Counted from the first letter of the stretch, positions 1 through 10,427 are shown. The stretch is 64,000 nucleotides of DNA from Stutzerimonas stutzeri (GCF_024448955.1 NZ_JAMOIH010000016.1:57808-121807), one strand, 5' to 3'. The notes: a model not told the origin generated them from the letters alone. Translations and numbers: made by a program.

Positions 1-406
1 ATGGCAAACCCGCAGCGGAAAGCGCTGCAACAAGTGCGCAAGCGCCAGGCAGCGGAACAACTCTTATACCGACCGCACGCGCCTGTCTGACGAGGTGATA
101 GCCGGGATCGGAGATCAATGGCGTGCCGGCATCGGAAATCAGCGCCACATCCTCACCGGCCAGAAGCCGCTTGATGAAGCGACCACCTTCGTCCCGTTCG
201 TTATGCTCATGACACGCAGCCAATGGAGTGGAGATACCGAAGTGTTGTAACAGACGAGCCGAGTGGCGCGTATCTTCTGCCGCGATGAGCGCCACCTCGG
301 TCAGCACGCGCAACGCCCGTGCACTGATATCTTCGAGATTGCCGATAGGCGTGGCGACGACATAGAGCGTGCCTGCAGCGGAATTCACATCATCTGGCGC
401 AGTCAC
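1..406 (-). CDS. rsmI: 16S rRNA (cytidine-1402-2'-O)-methyltransferase, N-terminal part (runs off window)
   Basis: RsmI uses SAM to 2'-O-methylate C1402 in the decoding centre of 16S rRNA. Only about the first 135 residues are present because the gene runs off the left edge. Read on the minus strand, the translation shows the family's N-terminal motif [15 protein letters not shown], then [15 protein letters not shown] and [18 protein letters not shown], typical of the tetrapyrrole-methylase (YraL) fold. The start is taken as GTG at 406, giving [12 protein letters not shown] before the conserved core; no better ATG is visible. It is divergent from lpoA, the arrangement known from E. coli (yraL/lpoA) and Pseudomonas. 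Confidence 0.93.
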   Translation of the reverse strand, partial: MTAPDDVNSAAGTLYVVATPIGNLEDISARALRVLTEVALIAAEDTRHSARLLQHFGISTPLAACHEHNERDEGGRFIKRLLAGEDVALISDAGTPLISDPGYHLVRQARAVGIRVVPLPGACALVAALSAAGLP

Positions 407-485
407 AGGGCGTACCTCAATCACGGAAAACGCGCATTGTAGCCCGTTTAGCGGTCACGACATCGCAGCCCCTGCAACCCTTGGG

Positions 486-491
486 TACAAT
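486..491 (+). promoter_or_regulatory. Possible -10 box for lpoA
   Basis: TACAAT lies 35 bases before the lpoA start in the 120-bp rsmI/lpoA divergent gap. No good -35 hexamer stands 16-18 bases upstream, so this is a weak, by-eye call. Confidence 0.3.
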
Positions 492-526
492 CCGCCGACA
501 CTCGCAGCGCCTCCAGGAATGATCAC

Positions 527-2287
527 ATGATGGCTCGCTTTCGCCCGCTTCTCTTCTTATGCATTGCCGCCGTGCTTTCGGCATGCGCCAGCTCGCCGTC
601 CTCTACCCTGGGCGAGCTGCCGCGCACTCCCCAGGCGTCGACACAACAATTGCTGAAGGAAGCCGATGCCAGCGACCCGGCCGAAGCTGCACTGTTGCGT
701 TTGTCGGCTGCCGACCAGAGCATCCAGCAAGGCAACCAGGCGCTGGCTCGGCAGATACTCGAACAAATCGATATCGAGCAGTTGATGCCGGCTCAGCAGA
801 TGTTCGCCAAAACCCTGGACGCGGAGCTGGCAATAGCGAACGGAGAGCCACAGCGCGCCCTTCAAGCCTTGCAACATCCCGCCTTCCAACGCCTCGCAGA
901 GCTGCCGGTAGATCAGCAGCTGCGCACCCAACTGGCGCGCGCGCAAGCATTTGAAGCCAACGCCCAGCCCCTCGACGCGGCGCGCGAGCGCACTTTCATC
1001 GCACCACTCCTAAGCGGCGAAGCAGCGGAGCGGAATCATGAAACGATCTGGTCGCTGGTTTCGAGCCTGCCGGCAGATCAGCTACAACCGACCGCAGACG
1101 TGGATCTTTCCGGCTGGTTAGCGCTGGCCGCGACGGTAAAACAGGCCGGAACCATAAGTCAGCAGCAGCGGGCGATCGATGCCTGGGTGCAGCAGAACCC
1201 CAGCCATCCCGCCGCACGACGCCTGCCCGAGTCGCTGGTAAAACTCCGAGAGCTGGCAGACAAACCGCTGACGCACGTAGCGTTACTGCTCCCCATGGAT
1301 GGCCCGCTGGCCAGCGTAGCGCGTGCACTGCGTGACGGTTTTCTCGCCGCGCATCTGGAAGCACAGCAAGATTTGAAAATCGAGCTGTTCGACAGCTCCC
1401 GCCTATCTTCGCTCGATGACTTCTACCGACAGGCAGAGGCGTCGGGAGTCCAGCTGGTCATTGGCCCGCTGGACAAGAAGATGGTGCACCAGCTGGCCGA
1501 CCGCGAGCAGCTTCCGATAACCACCCTTGCTCTCAATTACAGCGACGCGAACCAGAAGGCGCCGCCTCAGCTGTTTCAGTTCGGCCTCGCTGCAGAGGAT
1601 GAAGCACGCGAGGTTGCGCGCCGCGCCTGGGCCGATGGGCATCGCCGTGCAATAGCTTTGACGCCGCGGGGCGACTGGGGCAATCGCGTCTATGAGGCGT
1701 TTCGCCAGGAGTGGCAGGAACAAGGGGGAACCGTGGTTGCCGCCGCGCCGCTGGCCGAACCCGTCGAACTGGCCAATCAAATTGCCGACCTGCTGCAGGT
1801 ACGCAGCAGCGGCGCCGCATCACAACCATCGCGCCGCCAGGACGTCGACTTCCTGTTCCTTGCGGCGACACCGCAGCAGGCGCAGCAGGTCAAACCCACG
1901 CTGATATTCCAATATGCCGGGGATTTGCCCGTATACGCGACCTCGCATCTGCACGCCGCAACCGACAATCGCACCCAATACCTTGACCTCGAAGGCATTC
2001 GATTCACCGAGACACCCTGGCTACTGAATGCCCAGCTACCCCTACGCCAGGAAATCGAACGTAAATGGCCACAAGCACGAGGAAGCCTGGGCAGGCTATA
2101 CGCCATGGGCGCTGACGCCTATCTGCTCGCACCGCGCCTGAACCAACTGCTGGCGTTGCCGGAAACCCAACTCGACGGCCTGTCCGGCACGCTCAGTATC
2201 ACCCCCGATCAGCGAATCGAGCGGCGCCTGCCATGGGCCGAATTCCACGATGGTGAAGTCCAACCGCTCGCGGACACTCCCTATTGA
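527..2287 (+). CDS. lpoA: Penicillin-binding protein activator LpoA (LppC family lipoprotein)
   Basis: Outer-membrane lipoprotein that in E. coli activates the bifunctional peptidoglycan synthase PBP1A from the outside of the wall. The 586-residue product starts with a lipoprotein signal peptide and lipobox (VLSACASS, Cys near residue 20). An N-terminal TPR-like helical domain (about residues 30-240) follows, then a periplasmic-binding-protein-like domain beginning near THVALLLPMDGPLASVARAL. ATG at 527 is followed at once by ATG at 530; AGGA lies about 10 bases upstream and either could be used. It overlaps yraN by four bases, so the two are probably translationally coupled. Length and context fit LpoA; regulation of a particular PBP here is inferred from E. 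coli. Confidence 0.92.
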   Translation: MMARFRPLLFLCIAAVLSACASSPSSTLGELPRTPQASTQQLLKEADASDPAEAALLRLSAADQSIQQGNQALARQILEQIDIEQLMPAQQMFAKTLDAELAIANGEPQRALQALQHPAFQRLAELPVDQQLRTQLARAQAFEANAQPLDAARERTFIAPLLSGEAAERNHETIWSLVSSLPADQLQPTADVDLSGWLALAATVKQAGTISQQQRAIDAWVQQNPSHPAARRLPESLVKLRELADKPLTHVALLLPMDGPLASVARALRDGFLAAHLEAQQDLKIELFDSSRLSSLDDFYRQAEASGVQLVIGPLDKKMVHQLADREQLPITTLALNYSDANQKAPPQLFQFGLAAEDEAREVARRAWADGHRRAIALTPRGDWGNRVYEAFRQEWQEQGGTVVAAAPLAEPVELANQIADLLQVRSSGAASQPSRRQDVDFLFLAATPQQAQQVKPTLIFQYAGDLPVYATSHLHAATDNRTQYLDLEGIRFTETPWLLNAQLPLRQEIERKWPQARGSLGRLYAMGADAYLLAPRLNQLLALPETQLDGLSGTLSITPDQRIERRLPWAEFHDGEVQPLADTPY

Positions 2288-2655
2288 GTGCAACCAGCAA
2301 ACAGATCAGCGGACAGCTCGCCGAGGAGTTCGCACAGCGCCACTTGCAACATCATGGACTGCGCCTGCTGTGTCGAAACTGGACATGCCGCAGCGGCGAG
2401 CTTGATCTGGTCATGCTCGATGGCGATACAGTAGTATTCGTCGAGGTTCGCTACAGGCGCCACGCCGCATGGGGTGGCGCTCTCGAAAGCGTCGACTTGC
2501 GTAAACAGCAGAAGCTGATCAAGGCAGCCCAGCTGTTCCTGCAGAAGGAGCCCCGCTGGGCGAGGCACCCATGCCGCTTTGACGTCGTCGCCATAGGGGC
2601 GACAGCGAACGCCTCGGAAAAGCCCAACTGGATCCGAAATGCGTTCGACAGCTGA
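2284..2655 (+). CDS. yraN: YraN/UPF0102 family predicted endonuclease-like protein
   Basis: A small 123-residue protein of the UPF0102 family, which has a Holliday-junction-resolvase-like nuclease fold but no settled function. The core is visible: GQLAEEFAQRHLQHHGL, then NWTCRSGELDLVMLDGDTVV and FVEVRYRR, giving the acidic/lysine-arginine pattern (E..D..EVR) of PD-(D/E)XK-like enzymes. The start is TTG at 2284, sharing the TTGA overlap with the lpoA stop; no ATG or GTG lies in frame near the conserved N-terminus. It sits between lpoA and diaA, as in E. coli. Confidence 0.9.
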   Translation: MSATSKQISGQLAEEFAQRHLQHHGLRLLCRNWTCRSGELDLVMLDGDTVVFVEVRYRRHAAWGGALESVDLRKQQKLIKAAQLFLQKEPRWARHPCRFDVVAIGATANASEKPNWIRNAFDS

Positions 2656-2746
2656 TTAGGACGCTCCGCCGCGCATCGCCAAACCGCATCTGACCAATTT
2701 CCTTACGGCGCGGCCCAAGCAGCCCAGCCCGTCACCTGAAGGTTAA

Positions 2747-3921
<1,175 letters not shown>

Positions 3922-4075
3922 AGAGTTGGAAGCTGGAAGCTGGAAGCTGGAAGCTGGAAGCTGGAAGCCAAGCGTATGATGGATATTGCCTTTGCAATCC
4001 ACCATCGCTCTGACCCAGCCAGGTCTGCTTTTCGTTCAGCCTTTCAGCCAGCCTCAAGCGCGCCTTCCGGCTTCT
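3922..4075. repeat. Heptamer tandem repeat plus palindromic tail between convergent dolP and sspB
   Basis: Six consecutive heptamers (GGAAGCT, the last GGAAGCC) run from 3928 to 3969, starting seven bases after the dolP stop. They are followed by a hairpin-forming segment (3977-4007: TGATGGATATTGC, loop, then GCAATCCACCATCG). The right-hand part (about 4035-4075, including CAGCCAGCCTC and CCTTCCGGCTTCTC) is partly complementary to the heptamers. The element fills the gap between two convergent genes. Similar elements recur at 26074, 40946 and 43085. It may act as a bidirectional terminator, but no clear U-tract was found. Confidence 0.75.
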
Positions 4076-4489
4076 CTATTTAACGACCTTCAAACTAGGA
4101 CGGCCCCCAGAGGCCGGACGTGATGGTGCGCCTGCTCCAACCGAGGCATCATCGGTGGGCGCATCGTCATCCGGCGGGGTCTGCTCAATCTCGAACACCA
4201 TGCCCTGCCCGTTTTCCCGCGCATAGATCGCCATGACCGCCGCGGAAGGGACATGCAGACTATGCGGAACGCCACCAAATCGGCCTTCGAACGTAATCGT
4301 CTGGTTGCTCATCTGCAGGCCACGAACTGCACTGGGTGCAACATTCAGCACGATCTGGCCATCGCTGGCAAAGCCATCAGGCACCTGAACACCTGGATAG
4401 TCGGAATTGACCAGCAGATGCGGAGTGCAATCGTTGTCCACGATCCACTCATACAACGCCCGAACCAGATAGGGACGACTTGAAGTCAT
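4076..4489 (-). CDS. sspB: ClpXP protease specificity-enhancing factor SspB
   Basis: Adaptor that binds ssrA-tagged peptides and delivers them to ClpXP. The 137-residue product has the SspB substrate-binding domain: SSRPYLVRALYEWIVDN at the N-terminus, HLLVNSDYPGVQVP, and IYARENGQGMVFE near residue 100. A flexible Pro/Ala/Asp-rich linker leads to a short hydrophobic/basic tail (RPSLKVVK), the ClpX-binding (XB) motif position. It lies directly downstream of sspA, its usual operon partner. Confidence 0.95.
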   Translation of the reverse strand: MTSSRPYLVRALYEWIVDNDCTPHLLVNSDYPGVQVPDGFASDGQIVLNVAPSAVRGLQMSNQTITFEGRFGGVPHSLHVPSAAVMAIYARENGQGMVFEIEQTPPDDDAPTDDASVGAGAPSRPASGGRPSLKVVK

Positions 4490-4501
4490 ATGCAGCCTCT
4501 C

Positions 4502-5119
4502 TTAGCGCATGCCGCGCTCAACGGCGGATAGACTGACCTGGAAGGCCTCGCGAGCGAAATTGGTTTCCATGTAATCGAGCAGCGGCTTTGCAGCCCGGGG
4601 CAACTCGATACCGAGTTTGGGCAAACGCCACAGGATAGGCAACAGACAGCAATCCACCAGACTGAACTCTTCACTCATGAAATAGGGCTTTTCGGCGAAC
4701 ACGGGCGATACGCCTGTAAGACTCTCGCGCAGCTCCTTACGAGCCTGTACCCGAACCGCCTCTGTAGTGCGGCGATCGAGAATTCGGTCCACCAGAGCAC
4801 ACCAGTCCCTTTGAACTCTATGCGCTAGCAGACGGGTATTGGCTCTTGCCACGGGATACACCGGAAGCAACGGCGGATGCGGATAGCGCTCCTCCAAGTA
4901 CTCCATGATTACGCCTGGCTCATACAAAGCCAGATCACGATCCACCAGCGTAGGCACGCTGGCGTATGGATTCACCTCTGTCAGCCTGACAGGACAACGC
5001 ACCGGATCGACGTCGATTATCTCGGCGTCGACACCTTTTTCAGCAAGCACATAGCGCACCCGATGCGAATAATGATCGGCGGGATCGGAATAGCAGGCCA
5101 ACCGATTGGTCACGGCCAT
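4502..5119 (-). CDS. sspA: Stringent starvation protein A (glutathione-S-transferase fold)
   Basis: RNA-polymerase-associated regulator with a GST fold. In Pseudomonas and E. coli it affects stationary-phase, acid-stress and virulence gene expression. The 205-residue product contains the thioredoxin-like N-terminal domain ([20 protein letters not shown]), [18 protein letters not shown], and a helical C-terminal domain with [19 protein letters not shown]. The start was set at ATG 5119 (MAVTNRL) because GAGGAGGGA lies just upstream; an in-frame ATG at 5134 would place that ribosome-binding site inside the gene. It is followed by sspB after 12 bases. Confidence 0.94.
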   Translation of the reverse strand: MAVTNRLACYSDPADHYSHRVRYVLAEKGVDAEIIDVDPVRCPVRLTEVNPYASVPTLVDRDLALYEPGVIMEYLEERYPHPPLLPVYPVARANTRLLAHRVQRDWCALVDRILDRRTTEAVRVQARKELRESLTGVSPVFAEKPYFMSEEFSLVDCCLLPILWRLPKLGIELPRAAKPLLDYMETNFAREAFQVSLSAVERGMR

Positions 5120-5153
5120 GGGGTCCCTCCTCATTGAAATTTATGGCGCAGCA

Positions 5154-5184
5154 GAAAAAAACGCGCGCCCAAAAGGGCGCGCGC
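5154..5184 (-). terminator. Rho-independent terminator of petABC
   Basis: A near-perfect GC-rich hairpin (CGCGCGCCC, AAAA loop, GGGCGCGCG; 5162-5183) is followed on the minus strand by a run of Ts (plus-strand A run at 5154-5161), 25 bases past the petC stop. Confidence 0.88.
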
Positions 5185-5208
5185 AGGGTACCGCATAACA
5201 GCGAAGGA

Positions 5209-6018
5209 TTAGTGGACGTCTTTCCAGTATTCCCGCTTGAGCAGATAGGCGAATACGAAGAAGACCGCCAGGAACAGCAGCACGTACGTACCGATGCGCT
5301 GGCTCTCCAGCTTGACCGGGTTGGCCGAGTAGGCCAGGAAGGTCACCAGATTCTTGATCTTCTCGTCGTACTCCGCTTCGGTCAGCTCACCGGTGCCCGG
5401 CACAACCGTCATTGCGTTGCAGTCTTCATGCGTGATCGGCGTCCCCGTCAGCGGATCAAACTGCTTGCGGCCATCCTCGACAACCTGGACCTGCTTGCAG
5501 GCAACCGACTCCCCTTCCGGCAACTTGCTCGGCAGGACCTGACGGCCTTGCAGCGGCGCCAGGACGTGCGGCATGCCCACGTTAGGGAAGACCGTATTGT
5601 TGACGCCATACGGGCGCGCCGGATCTTCGTAGAAGCTACGCATGTAGGAGTACAGCCAGTCGTTGCCACGCACTCGCGCTACCAGCGTCAGATCCGGCGG
5701 AGCCGCACCGAACCAGCCCTTGGCATCATCCGGCTTCATGCCGATTTTCATGTGATCGCCAATCTTGGCGTCAGTGAAGACGATATTGTCGAGCATGACT
5801 TCTTCTGGAATCCCCAGATCCGTCGCAACTCGCTCATAGCGCTGGTACTGCGCGCTGTGACAACCCATGCAGTAGTTGGTGAATGTTTTCAGACCGTCCT
5901 GCAGCGCTACCTTGTCAGTCAGGTCGATATCGACTTCATCAAGGTGAACGCCGCCACCCGCGGCGAAACCAAATGCCGGCACCAGTGCAAGAATCAATGC
6001 AGCAAATTGCTTTTTCAT
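5209..6018 (-). CDS. petC: Ubiquinol-cytochrome c reductase, cytochrome c1 subunit
   Basis: Haem-c subunit of complex III that passes electrons from the Rieske protein to periplasmic cytochrome c. The 269-residue product has a Sec signal peptide ending near AFGFAAGG, a CMGCH haem-binding site (near residue 50), and the distal methionine region around IGMKPDDAKGWFGAAPPDL. A C-terminal transmembrane anchor (YVLLFLAVFFVFAYLL) precedes the basic tail. Its ATG overlaps the petB stop (ATGA). It is the last gene of petABC, followed by a strong terminator. Confidence 0.97.
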   Translation of the reverse strand: MKKQFAALILALVPAFGFAAGGGVHLDEVDIDLTDKVALQDGLKTFTNYCMGCHSAQYQRYERVATDLGIPEEVMLDNIVFTDAKIGDHMKIGMKPDDAKGWFGAAPPDLTLVARVRGNDWLYSYMRSFYEDPARPYGVNNTVFPNVGMPHVLAPLQGRQVLPSKLPEGESVACKQVQVVEDGRKQFDPLTGTPITHEDCNAMTVVPGTGELTEAEYDEKIKNLVTFLAYSANPVKLESQRIGTYVLLFLAVFFVFAYLLKREYWKDVH

Positions 6019-7229
6019 CAGCCAGCCACCCTTTGCGGAACTACTTTGGTCTTCTCGATCTTGGTGTAGAACGGCATCAGGATGAAGTAACCGAAGTAGA
6101 TAGCAGTACAGATCCGAGATACCAATGTGCGCTCAGGAGTAGGAGACAGCACGCCAAGCACACCGAGGATGACGAAGGAGATACAGAACAGCACCAGCGC
6201 TACCTTGCTCATCCAGCCCTTGTAGCGCATGGACTTGACCGGGCTGCGATCCAGCCATGGCAGCACGAACAGCACCGCGATCGCCGCACCCATAGCGATT
6301 ACACCCAGCAGCTTGTCCGGAACGGCGCGCAGGATCGCGTAGTAAGGCGTGAAGTACCAAACCGGTGCGATGTGTTCAGGCGTCTTGAAAGCGTTCGCTG
6401 CCTCGAAGTTAGGCTTCTCGAGGAAGTAACCGCCCATCTCGGGGAAAAAGAACACGACGGCGCAGAACACGAACAGGAACACTACCACCCCGACGATATC
6501 CTTGACCGTGTAGTAAGGATGGAACGGGATGCCATCGAGCGGCACGCCAGCCTCGTCCTTGGTCTTCTTGATATCCACACCCATCGGGTTGTTCGAACCC
6601 ACTTCGTGCAGTGCCAGGATGTGCAGAACCACCAGGCCAAGGATCACGATTGGCAGCGCGATGACGTGCAGCGCGAAGAAGCGGTTCAACGTGATGCCGG
6701 AGATCAGGTAGTCACCGCGAATCCACTGGGTCAGGTCGGCACCGATGACAGGAATCGCACCGAACAGCGAAATGATCACCTGGGCGCCCCAGTAGGACAT
6801 TTGACCCCAAGGCAGCAGGTAGCCCATGAAAGCCTCGGCCATCAGTGCCAGATAGATCATCATGCCGAAGATCCACACCAGCTCCCGCGGCTTCTGGTAG
6901 GAGCCGTAGAGGATGCCCCGGAACATGTGCAGATAGACGACGACGAAGAACGCCGATGCGCCGGTGGAGTGGAGGTACCGGATGATCCAGCCGTATTCCA
7001 CGTCACGCATGATGTATTCGACGGATGCAAATGCACCTTCTGCGGACGGCTCGAAGCTCATCGTCAGCCAGATGCCGGTGAGAATTTGGTTGACCAGAAC
7101 CAACAACGCCAATGAACCGAAGAAGTACAGGACGTTGAAGTTCTTCGGCGCGTAGTACTTGCTTAGATGGTCTTCCCACATCTTGGTCGCGGGGAAGCGC
7201 GCGTCGACCCATTCCATGAATTTGCTCAT
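6018..7229 (-). CDS. petB: Ubiquinol-cytochrome c reductase, cytochrome b subunit
   Basis: Integral-membrane di-haem b subunit of the bc1 complex, carrying the Qo and Qi quinone sites. The 403-residue product has the expected eight or so transmembrane helices, the haem-ligand histidines in WIIRYLHSTGASAFF and FFALHVIALPIVI, the GYLLPWGQMSYWGA Qo region, and a PEW-equivalent PVWYFTPYY. This is the long b-type subunit of proteobacteria, with the b6 and subunit-IV parts in one chain. The start was taken as ATG 7229, overlapping the petA stop; an in-frame GTG at 7232 directly precedes it. Confidence 0.97.
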   Translation of the reverse strand: MSKFMEWVDARFPATKMWEDHLSKYYAPKNFNVLYFFGSLALLVLVNQILTGIWLTMSFEPSAEGAFASVEYIMRDVEYGWIIRYLHSTGASAFFVVVYLHMFRGILYGSYQKPRELVWIFGMMIYLALMAEAFMGYLLPWGQMSYWGAQVIISLFGAIPVIGADLTQWIRGDYLISGITLNRFFALHVIALPIVILGLVVLHILALHEVGSNNPMGVDIKKTKDEAGVPLDGIPFHPYYTVKDIVGVVVFLFVFCAVVFFFPEMGGYFLEKPNFEAANAFKTPEHIAPVWYFTPYYAILRAVPDKLLGVIAMGAAIAVLFVLPWLDRSPVKSMRYKGWMSKVALVLFCISFVILGVLGVLSPTPERTLVSRICTAIYFGYFILMPFYTKIEKTKVVPQRVAG

Positions 7230-7822
7230 CACGCGCTCTCCTGATCCACGCCGATGACGACCAAAGAGTCCGTCTCGTAGGTGTGAGGGGGAACCGGCAG
7301 GTTCAAGGGCGCAGGCTGCCCCTTGTAGACGCGGCCAGCCATGTCATATTTCGAACCATGGCACGGGCAGAAATAGCCACCGAGCCAGTCGGCACCCAGA
7401 TCAGGCGCCGCGACTTCAGGACGGAAGGACGGAGCGCAGCCGAGGTGCGTACAAAGCCCGACCACAATTAGCACTTCCGGCTTGATTGAGCGAACCGCCG
7501 GATCAACATAAGTTGGCTGTTCGGAAGCCTCGGAATTCGGATCAGCGACCGCATCGGTGAGCTTGCCCAGATTGGCCAACGCCTCCTCGGTACGACGCAC
7601 GATGAACACCGGCTGACCGCGCCACTCGGCAACCATCTGCTGACCTGGCTCGATCTTGCCGATATTTACCTTAACCGGTGCACCGGCCGCCTTGGCTTTG
7701 GCACTCGGGAACCACGATCCCACGAACGGGACCGCGGCACCCACCGCTCCTGCAGCACCTACTACCGAAGTAGCGGCTACGAGGAAGCGACGCCGGCCAG
7801 CATTCACGCCGTCATTGCTCAT
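7229..7822 (-). CDS. petA: Ubiquinol-cytochrome c reductase, Rieske iron-sulfur subunit
   Basis: [2Fe-2S] subunit of complex III that oxidises quinol at the Qo site. The 197-residue product starts with a twin-arginine-type signal anchor (GRRRFLVAATSVVGAAG), as expected for a Rieske protein exported folded by Tat. The cluster ligands are clear: CTHLGC near residue 128 and CPCHGSKYD near residue 151, followed by the Pro-rich LNLPVPPHTY. First gene of petABC, with a strong promoter about 100 bases upstream. Confidence 0.97.
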   Translation of the reverse strand: MSNDGVNAGRRRFLVAATSVVGAAGAVGAAVPFVGSWFPSAKAKAAGAPVKVNIGKIEPGQQMVAEWRGQPVFIVRRTEEALANLGKLTDAVADPNSEASEQPTYVDPAVRSIKPEVLIVVGLCTHLGCAPSFRPEVAAPDLGADWLGGYFCPCHGSKYDMAGRVYKGQPAPLNLPVPPHTYETDSLVVIGVDQESA

Positions 7823-7916
7823 TCAGTCGTCTCCCATCAGTTTCTTATGGCCTACCGAAAGCAGGCGTCTACTACGTGCGTCTACCGTAAAACTAGGCCG
7901 CGAAAAAATTCGCCAA

Positions 7917-7945
7917 ATGGTAAAGAAAAGCCCCTTGCATGACAA
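7917..7945 (-). promoter_or_regulatory. Sigma-70 promoter of petABC
   Basis: On the minus strand, TTGTCA (7945-7940) and TACCAT (7922-7917) are separated by exactly 17 bases, 95 bases ahead of the petA ATG. The -35 matches consensus at five of six positions and the -10 at four. Confidence 0.65.
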
Positions 7946-8035
7946 GGTAATAACCGGACACAACCAGGCGCTAAGCCCCGAAAGTCGGGACTTTCTAAAC
8001 GCGACACGCTGTCGCATGGATAAAAATCAGCCCAA

Positions 8036-8074
8036 AAAAAAACGCCCAACTTTGTATAAAGCTGGGCGTTTTTT
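8036..8074 (-). terminator. Rho-independent terminator of rplM-rpsI
   Basis: A 13-bp stem with one mismatch (AACGCCCAACTTT, loop GTAT, AAAGCTGGGCGTT; 8041-8070) is flanked by an A run on the left and a T run on the right. It could work in both directions; on the minus strand it lies 10 bases past the rpsI stop. Confidence 0.9.
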
Positions 8075-8084
8075 GTGAAGCGGA

Positions 8085-8477
8085 TTAACGCTTCGAGTAT
8101 TGCGGACGCTTACGCGCCTTACGCAGACCGACTTTCTTACGTTCAACTTCGCGAGCATCGCGAGTAACGAAGCCAGCTTTGCGCAGAGCAGGACGCAGTG
8201 TTTCGTCGTAATCCATCAGCGCACGAGTAATGCCGTGACGGATGGCACCAGCCTGACCACTTACACCACCGCCAAGAACGGTAACGTAGATATCGAACTT
8301 CTCGACGGTTTCGGTCAATTCCAGCGGCTGACGTACGACCATCCGAGCGGTTTCGCGCCCGAAGAAGTTGTCCAGCTCACGGTTGTTGATGGAAATCTTG
8401 CCAGTGCCCGGGCGCAGGAACACGCGCGCGGTTGCAGTCTTGCGACGGCCAGTGCCGTAATTTTGAGTCGCCGACAT
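8085..8477 (-). CDS. rpsI: 30S ribosomal protein S9
   Basis: Small-subunit protein whose C-terminal tail reaches the P-site tRNA. At 130 residues it has the usual length. It contains [18 protein letters not shown] at the N-terminus, [21 protein letters not shown] in the middle and the conserved basic tail [14 protein letters not shown] ending in the invariant SKR. It follows rplM after 14 bases. Confidence 0.99.
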   Translation of the reverse strand: MSATQNYGTGRRKTATARVFLRPGTGKISINNRELDNFFGRETARMVVRQPLELTETVEKFDIYVTVLGGGVSGQAGAIRHGITRALMDYDETLRPALRKAGFVTRDAREVERKKVGLRKARKRPQYSKR

Positions 8478-8491
8478 AATGAACTATTCCG

Positions 8492-8920
8492 TTAAATCTT
8501 CAGTTCTTGGGGCTGCTGAGCGGTGTGCGGATGATTGGCACCCTTGTACACCTTCAGCTTACGATACATGTCGCGACCCAGCGGGTTCTTAGGCAGCATG
8601 CCCTTGACCGCGGTCTCGATCACACGCTCTGGCGCCTTGGCGATCAGCTTCTCGAAGTTGATCGACTTGATGCCACCCGGGAAGCCGGAGTGAGAGTAGT
8701 ACATCTTGTCGGTGGTTTTCGCACCGGTAACACGCACTTGCTCAGCGTTGATAACAACGATGTAGTCACCGGTATCGACGTGAGGGGTGTATTCCGCCTT
8801 GTGCTTGCCACGCAGGCGGCTAGCGATTTCGGTTGCCAGACGACCCAGGGTCTGGCCGGCAGCGTCGACGACGAACCAGTCGCGCTTGACGGTTTCCGGT
8901 TTAGCAGTAAAAGTCTTCAT
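8492..8920 (-). CDS. rplM: 50S ribosomal protein L13
   Basis: Early-assembling large-subunit protein; 142 residues, as usual. Signature stretches include [35 protein letters not shown] and [19 protein letters not shown]. It forms the standard rplM-rpsI operon. A promoter at 8962-8990 leaves a leader of about 35 bases. In E. coli L13 represses its own operon; no matching leader structure was worked out here. Confidence 0.99.
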   Translation of the reverse strand: MKTFTAKPETVKRDWFVVDAAGQTLGRLATEIASRLRGKHKAEYTPHVDTGDYIVVINAEQVRVTGAKTTDKMYYSHSGFPGGIKSINFEKLIAKAPERVIETAVKGMLPKNPLGRDMYRKLKVYKGANHPHTAQQPQELKI

Positions 8921-8961
8921 TCGTTATAGCCTCAGGGGCCGCCCTGAAAATAAGACGGCGA

Positions 8962-8990
8962 ATCTTACTGAATGGTGCTCGCCCTGGCAA
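8962..8990 (-). promoter_or_regulatory. Sigma-70 promoter of rplM-rpsI
   Basis: On the minus strand, TTGCCA (8990-8985) and TAAGAT (8967-8962) are 17 bases apart, with the -10 ending 41 bases before the L13 start. Good consensus match and spacing. Confidence 0.7.
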
Positions 8991-9311
8991 GGCCAGGACA
9001 GCCGGAAACAGACGCTATCGGGGGCTCGGGTCAGCGCGTCCGCTACGGCAGTGTTCGGCAGGCTAGGCATCCCCTACCTTGGTTTTTGCGTCAGCGGGCT
9101 AGGCATCCCCGGCGACAGGCTGCGGAATTATCCGGATTACGCGCAAAATAGCAAGCACGTTCGAAGCCGAATCATCACGCATCGTGCCCCCATCGTCACC
9201 GCGGCATAATTGCGTGCCAGCCGTGAACCATCTCAGCTTGTTGATTGAAACGAAACTTATCGTCCGGCCCCATAATCCGATCCACCAACTCAACAGACAA
9301 GGGGAATCCGC
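8991..9311. other. Intergenic region between divergent rplM and the aldo-keto reductase gene
   Basis: No convincing gene was found. It holds a 14-bp direct repeat (GGCTAGGCATCCCC at 9061-9074 and 9097-9110, 36 bases apart). A ribosome-binding site (AAGGGG, about 9299) precedes the next gene. Confidence 0.5.
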
Positions 9312-10349
9312 ATGGAACTGCGCCAACTTGGCCGCACCGAATTGAATGTCAGCGCGCTGTGCCTGGGCAGCATGACCTGGGGCGAACAGAACGATCAGGA
9401 CCAAGCGTTCGCTCAGCTGGATCGCGCCAGAGCCGCAGGCATCAACTTCCTCGATACCGCCGAAATGTATCCAGTGCCGCCGCGAGCGGAAACCTATGCC
9501 TCCACCGAGCGCTACATTGGCAACTATTTCAAAGCTCGCGGGAATCGTGCCGAGTGGATTCTAGCTAGCAAGATCGCCGGACCCGGCAATGGAATCAGTC
9601 ACATCCGTGACGGCCAATTGAAGATGAACAGGCAGCACATCGTTGCGGCCCTCGATGCGAGCCTTCAGCGCCTGCAGACGGACTGGATCGACCTGTACCA
9701 ACTGCATTGGCCAGAACGCAGCACCAATTTCTTCGGCCAACTCGGTTACCGCCATCAGGATCAGGATTTTACGCCCATCGAGGAAACGCTCGAAGCCCTG
9801 GACGAGCAGGTAAAGGCCGGAAAGATCCGCCACATCGGTTTGTCGAACGAAACACCCTGGGGCACGATGAGGTTTTTGCAGCTCGCCGAAGCCAGAGGCT
9901 GGCCGCGCATCGTTTCGATCCAGAACCCCTACAACCTGCTCAATCGCACCTTCGAGGTCGGCCTGGCCGAGATGGCCATTCGCGAACAATGCGGGCTGCT
10001 GGCCTACTCGCCCCTGGCTTTTGGCATGCTTAGCGGCAAATACGAACAAGGCGCTCGACCGGCCGGAGCGCGGATCACGATGTTCAGCCGCTTTGCGCGC
10101 TATACCAATCCCCAGTCGCAAGCCGCCTGCTCGCGGTATGTGGCGCTCGCTCGCGAGCATGGTTTGGACCCGGCCCAGATGGCGCTGGCCTATGTCACGC
10201 AGCAGCCTTTCGTCACCAGCAATATCATCGGCGCCACGTCACTCGAGCAGCTGGAAAGCAATCTCGCCAGCGCCGAGTTGCGACTGTCAGCCGAGGTGCT
10301 TGAAGGCATAGAGGCGATTCACACCGAACAACCCAATCCCGCGCCCTGA
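9312..10349 (+). CDS. tas: NADP(H)-dependent aldo-keto reductase, Tas-like
   Basis: A 345-residue TIM-barrel aldo-keto reductase close in pattern to E. coli Tas. It shows LGRTELNVSALCLGSMTWGE at the N-terminus and the catalytic tetrad: Asp and Tyr in NFLDTAEMY, Lys in WILASKIAG and His in LYQLHWPER. The late NADP-binding elements are IIGATSLEQLESNL. Likely reduces aldehydes or ketones with NADPH; the natural substrate is unknown. AAGGGG lies 10 bases before ATG. It is a single gene, divergent from rplM. Confidence 0.88.
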   Translation: MELRQLGRTELNVSALCLGSMTWGEQNDQDQAFAQLDRARAAGINFLDTAEMYPVPPRAETYASTERYIGNYFKARGNRAEWILASKIAGPGNGISHIRDGQLKMNRQHIVAALDASLQRLQTDWIDLYQLHWPERSTNFFGQLGYRHQDQDFTPIEETLEALDEQVKAGKIRHIGLSNETPWGTMRFLQLAEARGWPRIVSIQNPYNLLNRTFEVGLAEMAIREQCGLLAYSPLAFGMLSGKYEQGARPAGARITMFSRFARYTNPQSQAACSRYVALAREHGLDPAQMALAYVTQQPFVTSNIIGATSLEQLESNLASAELRLSAEVLEGIEAIHTEQPNPAP

Positions 10350-10427
10350 GGAACACACAAAAGAGAACCAGAATATTGGTATCGCCATGATCGCCAAACC
10401 CAGCCCGCAAAAGCGAAGAGCCCGAAC

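Noticed and set aside
9061..9110. 14-bp direct repeat GGCTAGGCATCCCC, 36 bases apart
   Set aside because: Too short and isolated to assign as an operator or attachment site, and no integrase or dyad symmetry is near.
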